Below are positions 1 through 8,554 of a stretch of DNA of 22,258 nucleotides, piece by piece; within the stretch, counting starts at the first letter, position 1; every line of letters starts with the position of its first letter. This stretch comes from an uncultured Clostridia bacterium (GTDB lineage Bacteria > Bacillota > Clostridia > Oscillospirales > Ruminococcaceae), in NCBI GenBank assembly GCA_945835425.1, contig CAMAJC010000002.1, forward strand, positions 1 through 22,258. Reading direction: 5' to 3'. Both the position numbers and the translations under genes were made by a program. Below the pieces are notes generated by a model that worked only from the letters and a program-made list of their open reading frames with translations, was not told the origin of the DNA and did no database searches.

Positions 1-54
1 GAAAACTGCCGTTAGGCTGACTGAGAGGGCTTACTTCCGATTTTATCGACAAGC

Positions 55-88
55 TAGGCTGGCAATGAAGATTGCCGGCCTATTTTCT
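55..88 (+). terminator. Intrinsic terminator of an upstream gene
   Basis: A 12-bp stem (TAGGCTGGCAAT at 55-66 with ATTGCCGGCCTA at 71-82, one G-T wobble) closes a GAAG tetraloop and runs into a T-rich tract (81-88). It most likely ends a gene lying left of the window. Positions 1-54 hold no reading frame I can assign. Confidence 0.8.
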
Positions 89-164
89 TCACAGGACCTT
101 CACACAACTTTCAGACAGAAGGCAGGTAAATTCACAGGCAGTTAATTTAAAATTTTCGCCAATG

Positions 165-173
165 TGGTATACT
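165..173 (+). promoter_or_regulatory. Extended -10 promoter of the ROK regulator
   Basis: TGgTATACT is an extended -10 element. The -35 region 17 nt upstream is A/T-rich without a good TTGACA match. The A/T-rich 5' region runs about 70 nt to the ROK start. Confidence 0.5.
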
Positions 174-250
174 GATAATAGATTGCATCCAATACAAATG
201 AAAAGGGCAATAAACAGAAATTTCTGAAAAAGATAGAAAGGATGAAAGAG

Positions 251-1456
251 ATGGATACCATTGGCATCAGCAAGCTGGATCTAAAACGTCAGAACCGGAT
301 GCAGATTCTCCGCCTGCTCCGCAACCACGGACCGATCTCCCGAATCGATATTTCCCATACGATTCATATTACCAAGGCCGCCGTCACGATCATCACCAAC
401 GAAATGATCGAGGAGGGCATCCTCCAGGAAGTCGGCGAACAGGCGCCTACCGGTGGCAAAATCCCGCGCGGCAGAAAAAAGATTCTGGTCGGCATCAACC
501 CTACCTGGCGGCTGATCCTGGGGATTTCCCTGCAGGGCGGCTGGCTGGACGTCGGGCTGTGCACCCTGACCGGCGGAATCGTCGAGCACCACGCGGTGCT
601 GCTGGAGGAACGCTGCAGCCTGGACAGCTTCTTGCAGATTATCGAGAGGTCTTACGCCGACCTTGCTTATAAAAACGCGCTGAAGCCGGACACGCTGCTG
701 GCCATGGGCGTATGTATCGACGCGCCGTTTTACGGGCTATGCGGCATTACCGAAGAAAATGGACGGCTCGAGACCGAGAGCTTTGCTGAAAAGCTGCGGG
801 AAATCGTCGATGTACCCGTCGCTTTCGGCAGCCTGACCGAAGGAATTTCGGCCGCCGAGACCGGTTTCCACCCCGATAATATCCCGGCGGCGGCAAACCA
901 GATCGTCCTGCAGATGGGCGGCAGCTTTAACTCCACCGTTTCCATCCGGCAGGAAGTCTACCGCGGCGCAAACGGAGCTGCCTGCAGCATCGGCAAAATG
1001 CAGCTGGGCGAAGGCTTGAACCGCGCGCCGGCTTCCGAACGGCTGGCAAGGCGGGCTGTCGGCGAACAGATCCGCGCCATCCGCACCCGCAAGCTCTGTC
1101 CGGCCCTCGACACCCTGAGCATGGATAACCCGCAGCGAGCCGAGTGGCTTTTCTGCCGCAGCGGTTTTATCCCCGAAGACCCGGCCGTCCGGCAGTATTT
1201 CGACCGCATCCGGGAAGATTACGCCTCCATCCTCTCGGCCGTCCTCACCTTCTACGACCCGCAGAGCGTCATCGTCTTCCCCGACGGCAGCGTCATGGAA
1301 GCCCTCAGCCAGGCGATGCGCAGCGTAAACCTGCGCTTTTCCGGCAAAGAGGACGGAATCATCCGCTTCTCCCGGTTTGACGAATCAAACCTCTTCCTGA
1401 CCGGCGCAGCTCTGGCAGCGGAAAGCTGCTTTATCCAGCGCGGCGGATATATCTGA
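251..1456 (+). CDS. ROK-family (NagC/XylR-type) transcriptional regulator
   Basis: Predicted DNA-binding repressor of sugar-responsive genes. The first ~70 residues form a winged helix-turn-helix (KRQNRMQILRLLRNHGPISR, then an ISHTIHITKAAVTIITNEM recognition region), followed by a ROK-type domain to the C-terminus, about 401 residues, normal for ROK repressors. I place the start at ATG 251, because AGAAAGG ending at 241 is correctly spaced for it; an in-frame ATG at 242 would abut the ribosome binding site. The usual ROK zinc motif (CxCGxxGCxE) and a clear kinase phosphate motif (DxGxT) are not visible, so it is a regulator and not a sugar kinase. No sugar gene is next to it in this window, so target and ligand cannot be named. 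It is followed by the ATP synthase locus, which has its own promoter. Confidence 0.85.
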   Translation: MDTIGISKLDLKRQNRMQILRLLRNHGPISRIDISHTIHITKAAVTIITNEMIEEGILQEVGEQAPTGGKIPRGRKKILVGINPTWRLILGISLQGGWLDVGLCTLTGGIVEHHAVLLEERCSLDSFLQIIERSYADLAYKNALKPDTLLAMGVCIDAPFYGLCGITEENGRLETESFAEKLREIVDVPVAFGSLTEGISAAETGFHPDNIPAAANQIVLQMGGSFNSTVSIRQEVYRGANGAACSIGKMQLGEGLNRAPASERLARRAVGEQIRAIRTRKLCPALDTLSMDNPQRAEWLFCRSGFIPEDPAVRQYFDRIREDYASILSAVLTFYDPQSVIVFPDGSVMEALSQAMRSVNLRFSGKEDGIIRFSRFDESNLFLTGAALAAESCFIQRGGYI

Positions 1457-1525
1457 TCGCGGGTATGAGAGATAAAACAGAGTGCCCCAAAAAGCAAATA
1501 GTAAAATGAAAATTTCTGAATATTA

Positions 1526-1554
1526 TTTACATTTTTCGGTTCGTATGGTATACT
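1526..1554 (+). promoter_or_regulatory. Promoter of the ATP synthase leader RNA
   Basis: TTTACA (1526-1531) and TATACT (1549-1554) are separated by exactly 17 nt, a strong housekeeping-sigma promoter. The predicted start is about 1561, right at the beginning of the structured RNA. Confidence 0.8.
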
Positions 1555-1560
1555 AGGGAT

Positions 1561-1714
1561 AGTTGGTTCGCCTGACCCTGTCTCTATCAGCGGACGTCTC
1601 AGGGGTGCCCGGCCTGCCTCATTTTGACAAGCAGGCCGGGATTTCCCCAAATTGGCTATGACAGAAAAGGAACGAAGCGAACACAGGTCTCCTCTATTCG
1701 TTTCGTTCCTTTTT
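1561..1714 (+). ncRNA. Structured, riboswitch-like leader of the atp operon
   Basis: Between a good promoter and atpI lies ~150 nt of structured, non-coding sequence. Hairpin P1 pairs GTTCG/CGGAC (1566-1570 with 1591-1595) and CTGA/TCAG (1572-1575 with 1587-1590) around an 11-nt loop. Hairpin P2 pairs GGGG/CCCC (1602-1605 with 1645-1648) and the 10-bp CCCGGCCTGC/GCAGGCCGGG (1608-1617 with 1631-1640). CTGTC in the P1 loop (1578-1582) can pair with GACAG (1660-1664), making a pseudoknot just before a 17-bp terminator. The 5' GTTCGC (1566-1571) could alternatively pair with GCGAAC inside the left terminator arm, a possible antiterminator. This is the layout of a transcriptional riboswitch. I do not recognise the class from sequence. 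The Na+-I (DUF1646) riboswitch, known to precede Na+-related genes, is the first one to test. A 6S-like RNA is a weaker alternative. Confidence 0.6.
1665..1714 (+). terminator. Strong terminator/attenuator ahead of atpI
   Basis: AAAAGGAACGAAGCGAA (1665-1681) pairs over 17 bp with 1697-1713 (one G-U) around a 15-nt loop and ends in TTTTT (1710-1714). Because it stands between the promoter and atpI, expression needs readthrough or a regulated antiterminator. Confidence 0.85.
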
Positions 1715-1728
1715 GCATTTTAAAAAAG

Positions 1729-1762
1729 CTCTGATTGATACAAAAAAAACATGAAATCAGAG
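1729..1762 (+). other. Small hairpin upstream of the atpI ribosome binding site
   Basis: CTCTGATT (1729-1736) is the reverse complement of AATCAGAG (1755-1762), with an A-rich 18-nt loop. It ends 11 nt before the AAGGAG ribosome binding site (1774-1779) and may affect atpI translation. Confidence 0.4.
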
Positions 1763-1785
1763 GGTTCAACTGAAAGGAGCTGTCC

Positions 1786-2184
1786 ATGAAGCGGCGCTAT
1801 ACTTTTTCCGGTGAATGGAAACGGCTTTTGACCGGCGGAGCTGCGGTCGGCGGGATTTACGCGGTGATCGCGATCCTGACCGGGCTGAGCGAAACGGTCA
1901 GCGGGACGGGTATTCCGGCGGTGGGAACCATCCTCGGCGCGGCGCTCGGGTGCGTATACCTGGTCGTCAACACCCTGCTGCTCGACCTGACCAACCAACG
2001 GATTCTCCGGGGGATTTCTACCCAGCGGTTCTATAAAAAATCCTATCTGGGGCGGTATCTGCTGGCCGGTGTGACTTTGTTTCTCGGGTTTATGTTCCTC
2101 GACCCGTTTGCGGTTTTCGCGGTGCTTATTTCCCCGAAGATCACCTACTTTTTCTGCGGTGTGACCGGCGCCGGAATCGACTGA
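1786..2184 (+). CDS. atpI: Small membrane protein, probable AtpI-like ATP synthase assembly factor
   Basis: A 132-residue hydrophobic protein with about four predicted membrane segments (roughly residues 14-34, 43-66, 88-105 and 107-127) and a basic N-terminus (MKRRY). Start ATG 1786 has AAGGAG at 1774-1779. Its place directly ahead of atpB, its size and topology match AtpI, the poorly conserved protein encoded first in many atp operons and linked to c-ring assembly or Mg2+/Na+ handling. The sequence itself shows no diagnostic catalytic motif, so the call rests largely on position and topology. A 150-nt gap with its own promoter-like element separates it from atpB, unlike the tight spacing further down. 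Confidence 0.6.
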   Translation: MKRRYTFSGEWKRLLTGGAAVGGIYAVIAILTGLSETVSGTGIPAVGTILGAALGCVYLVVNTLLLDLTNQRILRGISTQRFYKKSYLGRYLLAGVTLFLGFMFLDPFAVFAVLISPKITYFFCGVTGAGID

Positions 2185-2210
2185 AGCAGCGTATTTTTTC
2201 CAGACAGGAA

Positions 2211-2253
2211 CAAAAATATGTCCAATGATTTTGGCATATTTTTGTGCTATAAT
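2211..2253 (+). promoter_or_regulatory. Second atp promoter (extended -10) with an overlapping dyad
   Basis: TGcTATAAT (2245-2253) is a perfect extended -10 element. Immediately upstream is a dyad: CAAAAATATG (2211-2220) against CATATTTTTG (2235-2244), with inner arms CCAA (2222-2225) and TTGG (2231-2234). The dyad covers the -35 region, as an operator would. It could also act as a weak A/T-rich terminator for atpI. No strong -35 box is present at 17 nt. Confidence 0.5.
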
Positions 2254-2334
2254 GATGGAGCAGATAACTGTGCGGCCTATGGGCCTGTGCATTTAGCTGA
2301 TATATATCTTAACGCAAAGGGGGTGTCTGTTTAA

Positions 2335-3045
2335 TTGGAAGGACCCAGAATATATTTTACAATTCCCATTTTCGGCGGGATCAATGTCAATGAGACAGAA
2401 GTAAACCTGTTGATCGTAACGCTGCTCCTGCTTGTTGTCAGCCTGATCCTGACCCATAAAATGGAGAAGATTCCCCGCAAAAAAACACAGCTACTGGCGG
2501 AAAAGATCGTCATTACCATCGATAATCTCGTGGAAAGCACCATGGGAAAACGGTATATGGCCTTTGCCCCGTATATGATGACGCTGTTTGCCAGTTCGGT
2601 GTTTGGTAGCCTGATCAGCCTCGTCGGGCTGCGCTCGACCACGCAGGATTTCAATACGACCCTGTGCTGGGCGCTGGTCACCGCGTTCTTTATCCACTAT
2701 ATCGGATTTAAGTCCAGCGGATTTAAGGGGTATCTCCACAGTTTTGCCGAACCGATCGCTGTGATGACCCCGATCAATATGATCGGCATCGTAACAACGC
2801 CAATGTCGATGGCTCTGCGTCATTTCGGCAACGTCCTGGGCGGCAGCGCGATCATGACCCTGCTGTACTCGGCCTTTGCCGGCGTCAGCTCGATGATCCA
2901 CCTCCCGATTCCTGCCCTGCAGGTCGGTGTCCCGGCTATCCTGTCGCTTTATTTTGACTTTTTCGGCGGTTGTATGCAGGCGTTTATTTTCTGTATGCTG
3001 ACGATGGTCTACATCTCCAACGTCGGTCCTTCGGATGACAGCTGA
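2335..3045 (+). CDS. atpB: F-type ATP synthase subunit a
   Basis: Membrane stator subunit that forms the ion half-channels against the c-ring. The 236-residue protein has the expected membrane helices. The motif MSMALRHFGNVLGG holds the essential arginine (Arg162) of the family, and FFGGCMQAFIF holds the conserved glutamine of the last helix (about Gln215). The start is TTG 2335, with AAAGGGGGTG at 2316-2325 at good spacing; no better in-frame ATG exists upstream. It is the first of eight tightly ordered synthase genes (B-E-F-H-A-G-D-C), the standard bacterial order. Confidence 0.95.
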   Translation: MEGPRIYFTIPIFGGINVNETEVNLLIVTLLLLVVSLILTHKMEKIPRKKTQLLAEKIVITIDNLVESTMGKRYMAFAPYMMTLFASSVFGSLISLVGLRSTTQDFNTTLCWALVTAFFIHYIGFKSSGFKGYLHSFAEPIAVMTPINMIGIVTTPMSMALRHFGNVLGGSAIMTLLYSAFAGVSSMIHLPIPALQVGVPAILSLYFDFFGGCMQAFIFCMLTMVYISNVGPSDDS

Positions 3046-3092
3046 CAAAAACCACCAACATCCACAATCTGTTAAAAGAAAGGAATATTACT

Positions 3093-3350
3093 ATGAATGG
3101 TATCACTGGTCCCGATCTTATCCGTGCAGCTTCCGCAATCGGCGCAGGCCTCGCTCTGATCGCCGGTATCGGCCCTGGTATCGGCGAAGGTTACGCCGCC
3201 GGTAAAGCAGTTGAGGCAATCGGCAGACAGCCCGAATCCTCCGGCGCAGTTACCAAAACCCTGCTGATCGGCTGTGCAATGGCAGAAACCACCGGTATTT
3301 ACGGCCTGTTTATCGGCCTGGCCCTGCTCTTCTTCAATCCGCTTCTCTAA
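3093..3350 (+). CDS. atpE: F-type ATP synthase subunit c, Na+-type signature
   Basis: The 85-residue proteolipid that forms the rotor ring. It has two membrane helices joined by the polar loop GRQPE (44-48). The glycine-rich first helix is GAGLALIAGIGPGIGEG. Residue 32 is Glu, and helix 2 reads AETTGIYG with Glu65, Thr66, Thr67 and Tyr70. In known Na+ rotors the ion is held by Gln/Glu32, Glu65, Ser/Thr66 and a water fixed by Thr67, with Tyr70 nearby. The Glu32/Glu65 pair matches the two-carboxylate type described for Fusobacterium nucleatum. So Na+ coupling is predicted, though not proven. A ribosome binding site AGAAAGGA lies ~8 nt before ATG 3093. Confidence 0.95.
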   Translation: MNGITGPDLIRAASAIGAGLALIAGIGPGIGEGYAAGKAVEAIGRQPESSGAVTKTLLIGCAMAETTGIYGLFIGLALLFFNPLL

Positions 3351-3416
3351 TCCGGCAGGCTGCATGTCCAAACCTTTGGATATACTGCTGCACCAGAAAG
3401 GTACGGTTCAATAAAT

Positions 3417-3926
3417 ATGACTGAATCGGTATTTTCCGTAAACGGCTGGCAGCTTGTCTTTACCCTTTGTAACCTCCTTTTGGACTATTTCATCCTGAAA
3501 AAATTCCTCTATAACCCGGTCAAGAAGATGTTCGCACTCCGGCAGAAAGAGGTCGAGGATGTGTACGCAAAGGCAGATGAGGCACAGACTGCCGCCATCA
3601 CGATGAAAACCCAATATGAAGAAAAAATGGCTTCCGCCAAAGAAGAAGCCGACGAGATCGTCCGCAGCGCCACCGGCCGCGCACAGCTGCGCAGCGACGC
3701 TATGATTGCGGAAGCCCGCGACTCCGCCGCCGACATCATCAAGCGCGCTGGCGAACAGGCCGAAATCGAAAAGAAACAGGCGCTCAACGAGGTCAAGAAC
3801 CAGATCGCCGATATCGCCCTGCAGGCGGCTGAGACCGTCATCGAGAAGGAACTCGACGCCGACTCCCACCGCAGAATGATCGACGACTTTATCGAGAGCG
3901 TAGGTGAAGACAAGTGGCAGAGCTGA
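3417..3926 (+). CDS. atpF: F-type ATP synthase subunit b
   Basis: Peripheral stalk subunit of 169 residues. One N-terminal membrane helix (about residues 10-28, GWQLVFTLCNLLLDYFILKK) is followed by a long charged helical region rich in Glu, Lys and Ala, typical of the dimeric stalk. The ATG 3417 start is preceded by AGAAAGG at 3395-3401, a rather long 15-nt spacing, but no alternative in-frame start lies closer. Its end overlaps the delta subunit start by 13 nt, indicating translational coupling. Confidence 0.93.
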   Translation: MTESVFSVNGWQLVFTLCNLLLDYFILKKFLYNPVKKMFALRQKEVEDVYAKADEAQTAAITMKTQYEEKMASAKEEADEIVRSATGRAQLRSDAMIAEARDSAADIIKRAGEQAEIEKKQALNEVKNQIADIALQAAETVIEKELDADSHRRMIDDFIESVGEDKWQS

Positions 3927-4456
3927 TTGAGAAAGTCTACGCCCAGTCGCTGTTCGACGCGGCAATCGAGGAAAACTCCCTGGAAGAGACGATGAAAGAA
4001 GTGGACATGCTGGACGGCATCTTCAAAGAGACCCCGGCATTCCTGACCCTTCTCTCCTCCCCTGCAGTCACCGACGATGAAAAACAGGAGATGCTCCGCA
4101 ATACCCTCTCCGGACGGGTCGAAGGAATTATGTATAATTTCATGCGCATCCTCGCGGACAAGGGCAGGGCTTCCCTCTTCCCGCTGATCGCAAAGGAGTT
4201 TACCGCCATCTACCGCGCTCACCACGGCATCCTGCCCGTAACGGCGGTCACGGCTGTCCCGATGGACGAGCGCCAAATCGCGCGCCTTGGGGAAAAGCTC
4301 TCCGCTTCGATCGGCAAAAAGGTCCTGCTGGACAACAAGATCGACCCCTCGCTTCTCGGCGGCGTCCTGCTCCGTTACGACGGGCATGAGATCGACGGCT
4401 CGGTCAAAGACCGTCTCGACAACCTGCGCAAGGCGCTCCGCGGGATCGTACTTTAA
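3914..4456 (+). CDS. atpH: F-type ATP synthase subunit delta
   Basis: The 180-residue subunit that caps F1 and ties it to the b stalk. It opens with the family-typical VYAQSLFDAA and contains LLSSPAVTDDEKQEMLRNTL and the C-terminal DPSLLGGVLLRYDGHEIDGSVKDRLDNL block conserved in delta/OSCP proteins. The start is GTG 3914, inside the last codons of atpF, with AGGTGA at 3902-3907 as ribosome binding site. Confidence 0.94.
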   Translation: MAELIEKVYAQSLFDAAIEENSLEETMKEVDMLDGIFKETPAFLTLLSSPAVTDDEKQEMLRNTLSGRVEGIMYNFMRILADKGRASLFPLIAKEFTAIYRAHHGILPVTAVTAVPMDERQIARLGEKLSASIGKKVLLDNKIDPSLLGGVLLRYDGHEIDGSVKDRLDNLRKALRGIVL

Positions 4457-4514
4457 CCCGGAGCCTGCGCAAATACAAGAAATCAGTATAATCAGTTAGG
4501 AGGGTCCAAACCAA

Positions 4515-6026
<1,512 letters not shown>

Positions 6027-6056
6027 CCCGCAGTTGGATGGAAAGGAGGAGTGCCC

Positions 6057-6908
6057 ATGGGTGCTTCCATGAAGGACATCAAAGGCCGCATCAAGTCGGT
6101 TGAAAGCACGATGCAGATAACCAAGGCCATGGAGCTGGTTTCCTCCTCCAAGCTGAGAAAGGCGAAGGAGCGCGCGGAAAACGCCCGCCCGTTTTTCAAC
6201 ATCCTGTACGAGACGATCTCCGACCTGAGCAGCGAGCTGGACGGGACCGAGACCATCTATACGGCCAAACCCGGCAAGCTCCCCACCCTTTATATCGTAA
6301 TCGCGGGTGACAGAGGGCTGGCCGGCGGCTACAACGCCAATGTTTACCGGCTGCTGAGCGAGCAGCCGGACTATAAGGGCGCCAAGGTCATCGCCATCGG
6401 CCGCAAGGCTGTGGAAAAATATGCCCATAATCCGGATATCGAAATGATCGGGGAATACCCGGGACTGGCGGAAAACCTCAAAATGCCGCTGGTCACCGAG
6501 ATCACCAATACGGCGCTCCGGCTGTTCAAAGAGCGGAAGGTCGGACGGGTCAAGCTCATCTTCACCCAGTTCGTCACCGCCCTGACCCAGCGCGCGACGC
6601 TTCTCGACATCCTTCCTCTCAGCCAGATCAAGGAAAAGCGCACCTACTCCCAGGCGATGAACTATGAACCTGGCCCGGGCGCTGTATTTGCATCGATTAT
6701 CCCCCAGTACGTCACCGGCATGATCTACGGCGCAGTCACCGAAAGCTACGCATCGGAACAGGGTGCCCGCCGTACCGCCATGGAATCCGCTACCGGCAAT
6801 GCCGAAGAGATGATCAAGAACCTCTCCCTGAGCTACAACCGCGCCCGTCAGGCCGCGATTACCCAGGAGCTGACCGAGATCGTTTCGGGCGCCAATGCGG
6901 CGCAGTAA
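6057..6908 (+). CDS. atpG: F-type ATP synthase subunit gamma
   Basis: Central rotor shaft of F1, 283 residues. The N-terminal helix (MKDIKGRIKSVESTMQITKAM ending in ELVSSSKLRKA) and the C-terminal helix (SATGNAEEMIKNLSLSYNRARQAAITQELTEIV) are the two conserved coiled-coil strands. GDRGLAGGYN is the conserved core motif. I take ATG 6057 as the start: AAAGGAGG (6042-6049) is 7 nt upstream, while an in-frame GTG at 6051 would sit against it. The stop is followed by a short hairpin and then by a repeat element before atpD. Confidence 0.96.
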   Translation: MGASMKDIKGRIKSVESTMQITKAMELVSSSKLRKAKERAENARPFFNILYETISDLSSELDGTETIYTAKPGKLPTLYIVIAGDRGLAGGYNANVYRLLSEQPDYKGAKVIAIGRKAVEKYAHNPDIEMIGEYPGLAENLKMPLVTEITNTALRLFKERKVGRVKLIFTQFVTALTQRATLLDILPLSQIKEKRTYSQAMNYEPGPGAVFASIIPQYVTGMIYGAVTESYASEQGARRTAMESATGNAEEMIKNLSLSYNRARQAAITQELTEIVSGANAAQ

Positions 6909-6911
6909 TGT

Positions 6912-6929
6912 TTTGCACATGCGTGCAAA
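6912..6929 (+). other. Perfect hairpin directly after atpG
   Basis: TTTGCAC and GTGCAAA form a 7-bp stem with loop ATGC three nt after the atpG stop codon. It has no T-run, so it is not an intrinsic terminator. It may be the edge of the adjoining repeat or an mRNA processing or stability element. Confidence 0.5.
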
Positions 6930-7100
6930 TAATGAATAGTGAAAAATGAAAAATGAAGAATGAATAATGAAGGTACGCGCTCCGCGCTCATTTAATTTTG
7001 CTGCAGAAAGGTCTCTGTTTCGTAATTTAAATCTATCCGCGCCAGCGGATACCATAATTATTCATTATTCATTATTCACTATTCATTCTTCATTAATTAT
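6928..7100. repeat. Heptad-tailed repeat element, copy 1, inside the atp operon
   Basis: The left tail (6928-6972) is built from 7-nt units such as AATGAAT, AGTGAAA and AATGAAG. The right tail (7052-7100) is the inverted version, with ATTATTC and ACTATTC units. Inside the right tail is hairpin TATCCGC-GCCA-GCGGATA (7034-7051). On the left is a short GCGC/GCGC hairpin with loop TCC. The core between them is only ~45 bp and codes for nothing. The tails could pair into a stem of about 40 bp in the mRNA. It resembles a small non-autonomous mobile element (MITE-like), and related copies lie at 17222-17480 and from 22226 onward. Confidence 0.75.
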
Positions 7101-7128
7101 CAAGGGTATGAAAGGAATGATCGCATTC

Positions 7129-8526
7129 ATGCCAGAAAAGAATATCGGCAAGGTGGTACAGATTGTCGGACCTGTCCTTGACATCCGGTTTGACGCCGAA
7201 CACCTGCCTAACCTGTTAAACGCTATCCATATCCAAAACGGCGATAAAACGCTGGTCGCTGAGGTCTCCCAGCATATCGGCGGCGATACCGTGCGCTGCA
7301 TCGCCATGAGCTCCACCGACGGTCTCCGCCGCGGTATGGATGCTGTCGATACCGGCTCCCCGATCACCGTCCCTGTCGGGCCTGAAACCCTGGGACGTAT
7401 CTTTAACCTGCTGGGCGAACCGGTCGACAATAAACCTGCTCCTGAAAACACCAAACGGCTCCCGATCCACCGCCCTGCGCCCTCCTTTGAGGAACAGGTC
7501 GCGTCGACCGAGATCCTCGAAACCGGCATCAAGGTCGTCGACCTGATCGCGCCCTATCAGAAGGGCGGTAAGATCGGCCTGTTCGGCGGCGCCGGCGTAG
7601 GCAAAACCGTCCTGATCATGGAGCTGATCAACAACGTCGCCACCCAGCACGGCGGCATCTCGGTCTTCACCGGCGTAGGCGAACGTACCCGTGAGGGCAA
7701 CGACCTCTACAACGAAATGATCGAGTCGGGCGTTATCAACAAGACCGCTCTGGTTTACGGCCAGATGAACGAGCCGCCCGGAGCGAGAATGAGAGTCGGC
7801 CTGTCGGGTCTGACCATGGCGGAATACTTCCGCGATGAGGAAAACCAGGACGTTCTGCTCTTTATCGACAACATCTTCCGTTTCACCCAGGCAGGGTCTG
7901 AGGTTTCGGCGCTGCTGGGCCGTATGCCCTCGGCCGTAGGTTATCAGCCGACCCTGGCTACCGAGATGGGCGCCCTCCAGGAGCGCATCACCTCGACCAA
8001 GAAAGGCTCCATCACCTCGGTTCAGGCAGTTTACGTCCCTGCGGACGACCTGACTGACCCGGCTCCTGCGACGACCTTCGCCCATCTGGACGCGACCACC
8101 GTTCTGTCCAGAAGCATCTCCTCGCAGGGTATCTACCCGGCAGTTGACCCGCTGGAATCCACCTCCCGTATCCTGACGCCCGCGATTGTCGGCGAGGAGC
8201 ACTACCAGGTCGCCAGAGCGGTTCAGTCGATCCTCCAGCGCTACAAAGAGCTGCAGGACATCATCGCCATCCTCGGTATGGACGAGCTGTCCGAAGAGGA
8301 TAAGCTGACCGTTTCCCGCGCAAGAAAGATCCAGCGTTTCCTCTCCCAGCCCTTCTCGGTCGCCGAACAGTTCACCGGTATGCAGGGCAAGTACGTCCCG
8401 CTGAAGGAAACCATCCGCGGCTTCAAGGAAATCATCGAAGGCAAACACGACGACCTGCCCGAATCGGCCTTCCTCTTTGTCGGCACGATCGAAGAAGCGG
8501 TCGAAAAAGCCAAGGCTGGGCACTAA
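7129..8526 (+). CDS. atpD: F-type ATP synthase subunit beta
   Basis: Catalytic subunit of F1, 465 residues from ATG 7129. Walker A GGAGVGKT is at 153-160, GERTREGND with the catalytic glutamate (Glu185) follows, and LLFIDNIFRFTQAGSEVSALLGRMPSAVGYQPTL contains Walker B. The reading frame stays open upstream to 6967, but that extension is translated repeat and must not be taken as protein. The family begins close to NIGKVVQIVGPV. ATG 7129 (AAAGGA at 7111-7116) fits this best. ATG 7117 or 7108 (AAGGG at 7103-7106) would add 4 or 7 residues and cannot be excluded. Confidence 0.97.
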   Translation: MPEKNIGKVVQIVGPVLDIRFDAEHLPNLLNAIHIQNGDKTLVAEVSQHIGGDTVRCIAMSSTDGLRRGMDAVDTGSPITVPVGPETLGRIFNLLGEPVDNKPAPENTKRLPIHRPAPSFEEQVASTEILETGIKVVDLIAPYQKGGKIGLFGGAGVGKTVLIMELINNVATQHGGISVFTGVGERTREGNDLYNEMIESGVINKTALVYGQMNEPPGARMRVGLSGLTMAEYFRDEENQDVLLFIDNIFRFTQAGSEVSALLGRMPSAVGYQPTLATEMGALQERITSTKKGSITSVQAVYVPADDLTDPAPATTFAHLDATTVLSRSISSQGIYPAVDPLESTSRILTPAIVGEEHYQVARAVQSILQRYKELQDIIAILGMDELSEEDKLTVSRARKIQRFLSQPFSVAEQFTGMQGKYVPLKETIRGFKEIIEGKHDDLPESAFLFVGTIEEAVEKAKAGH

Positions 8527-8554
8527 ACCCTCCAGCTGACCATGGAGGTTTATC

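Noticed and set aside
6912..6929. Intrinsic terminator after atpG
   Set aside because: The hairpin is perfect but has no T-run; atpD and atpC must be transcribed from the same operon.
6967..7128. N-terminal extension of the ATP synthase beta reading frame
   Set aside because: The extension is translated repeat tail and core; family members begin near residue NIGKVVQIVGPV, and ribosome binding sites exist close to 7108-7129.
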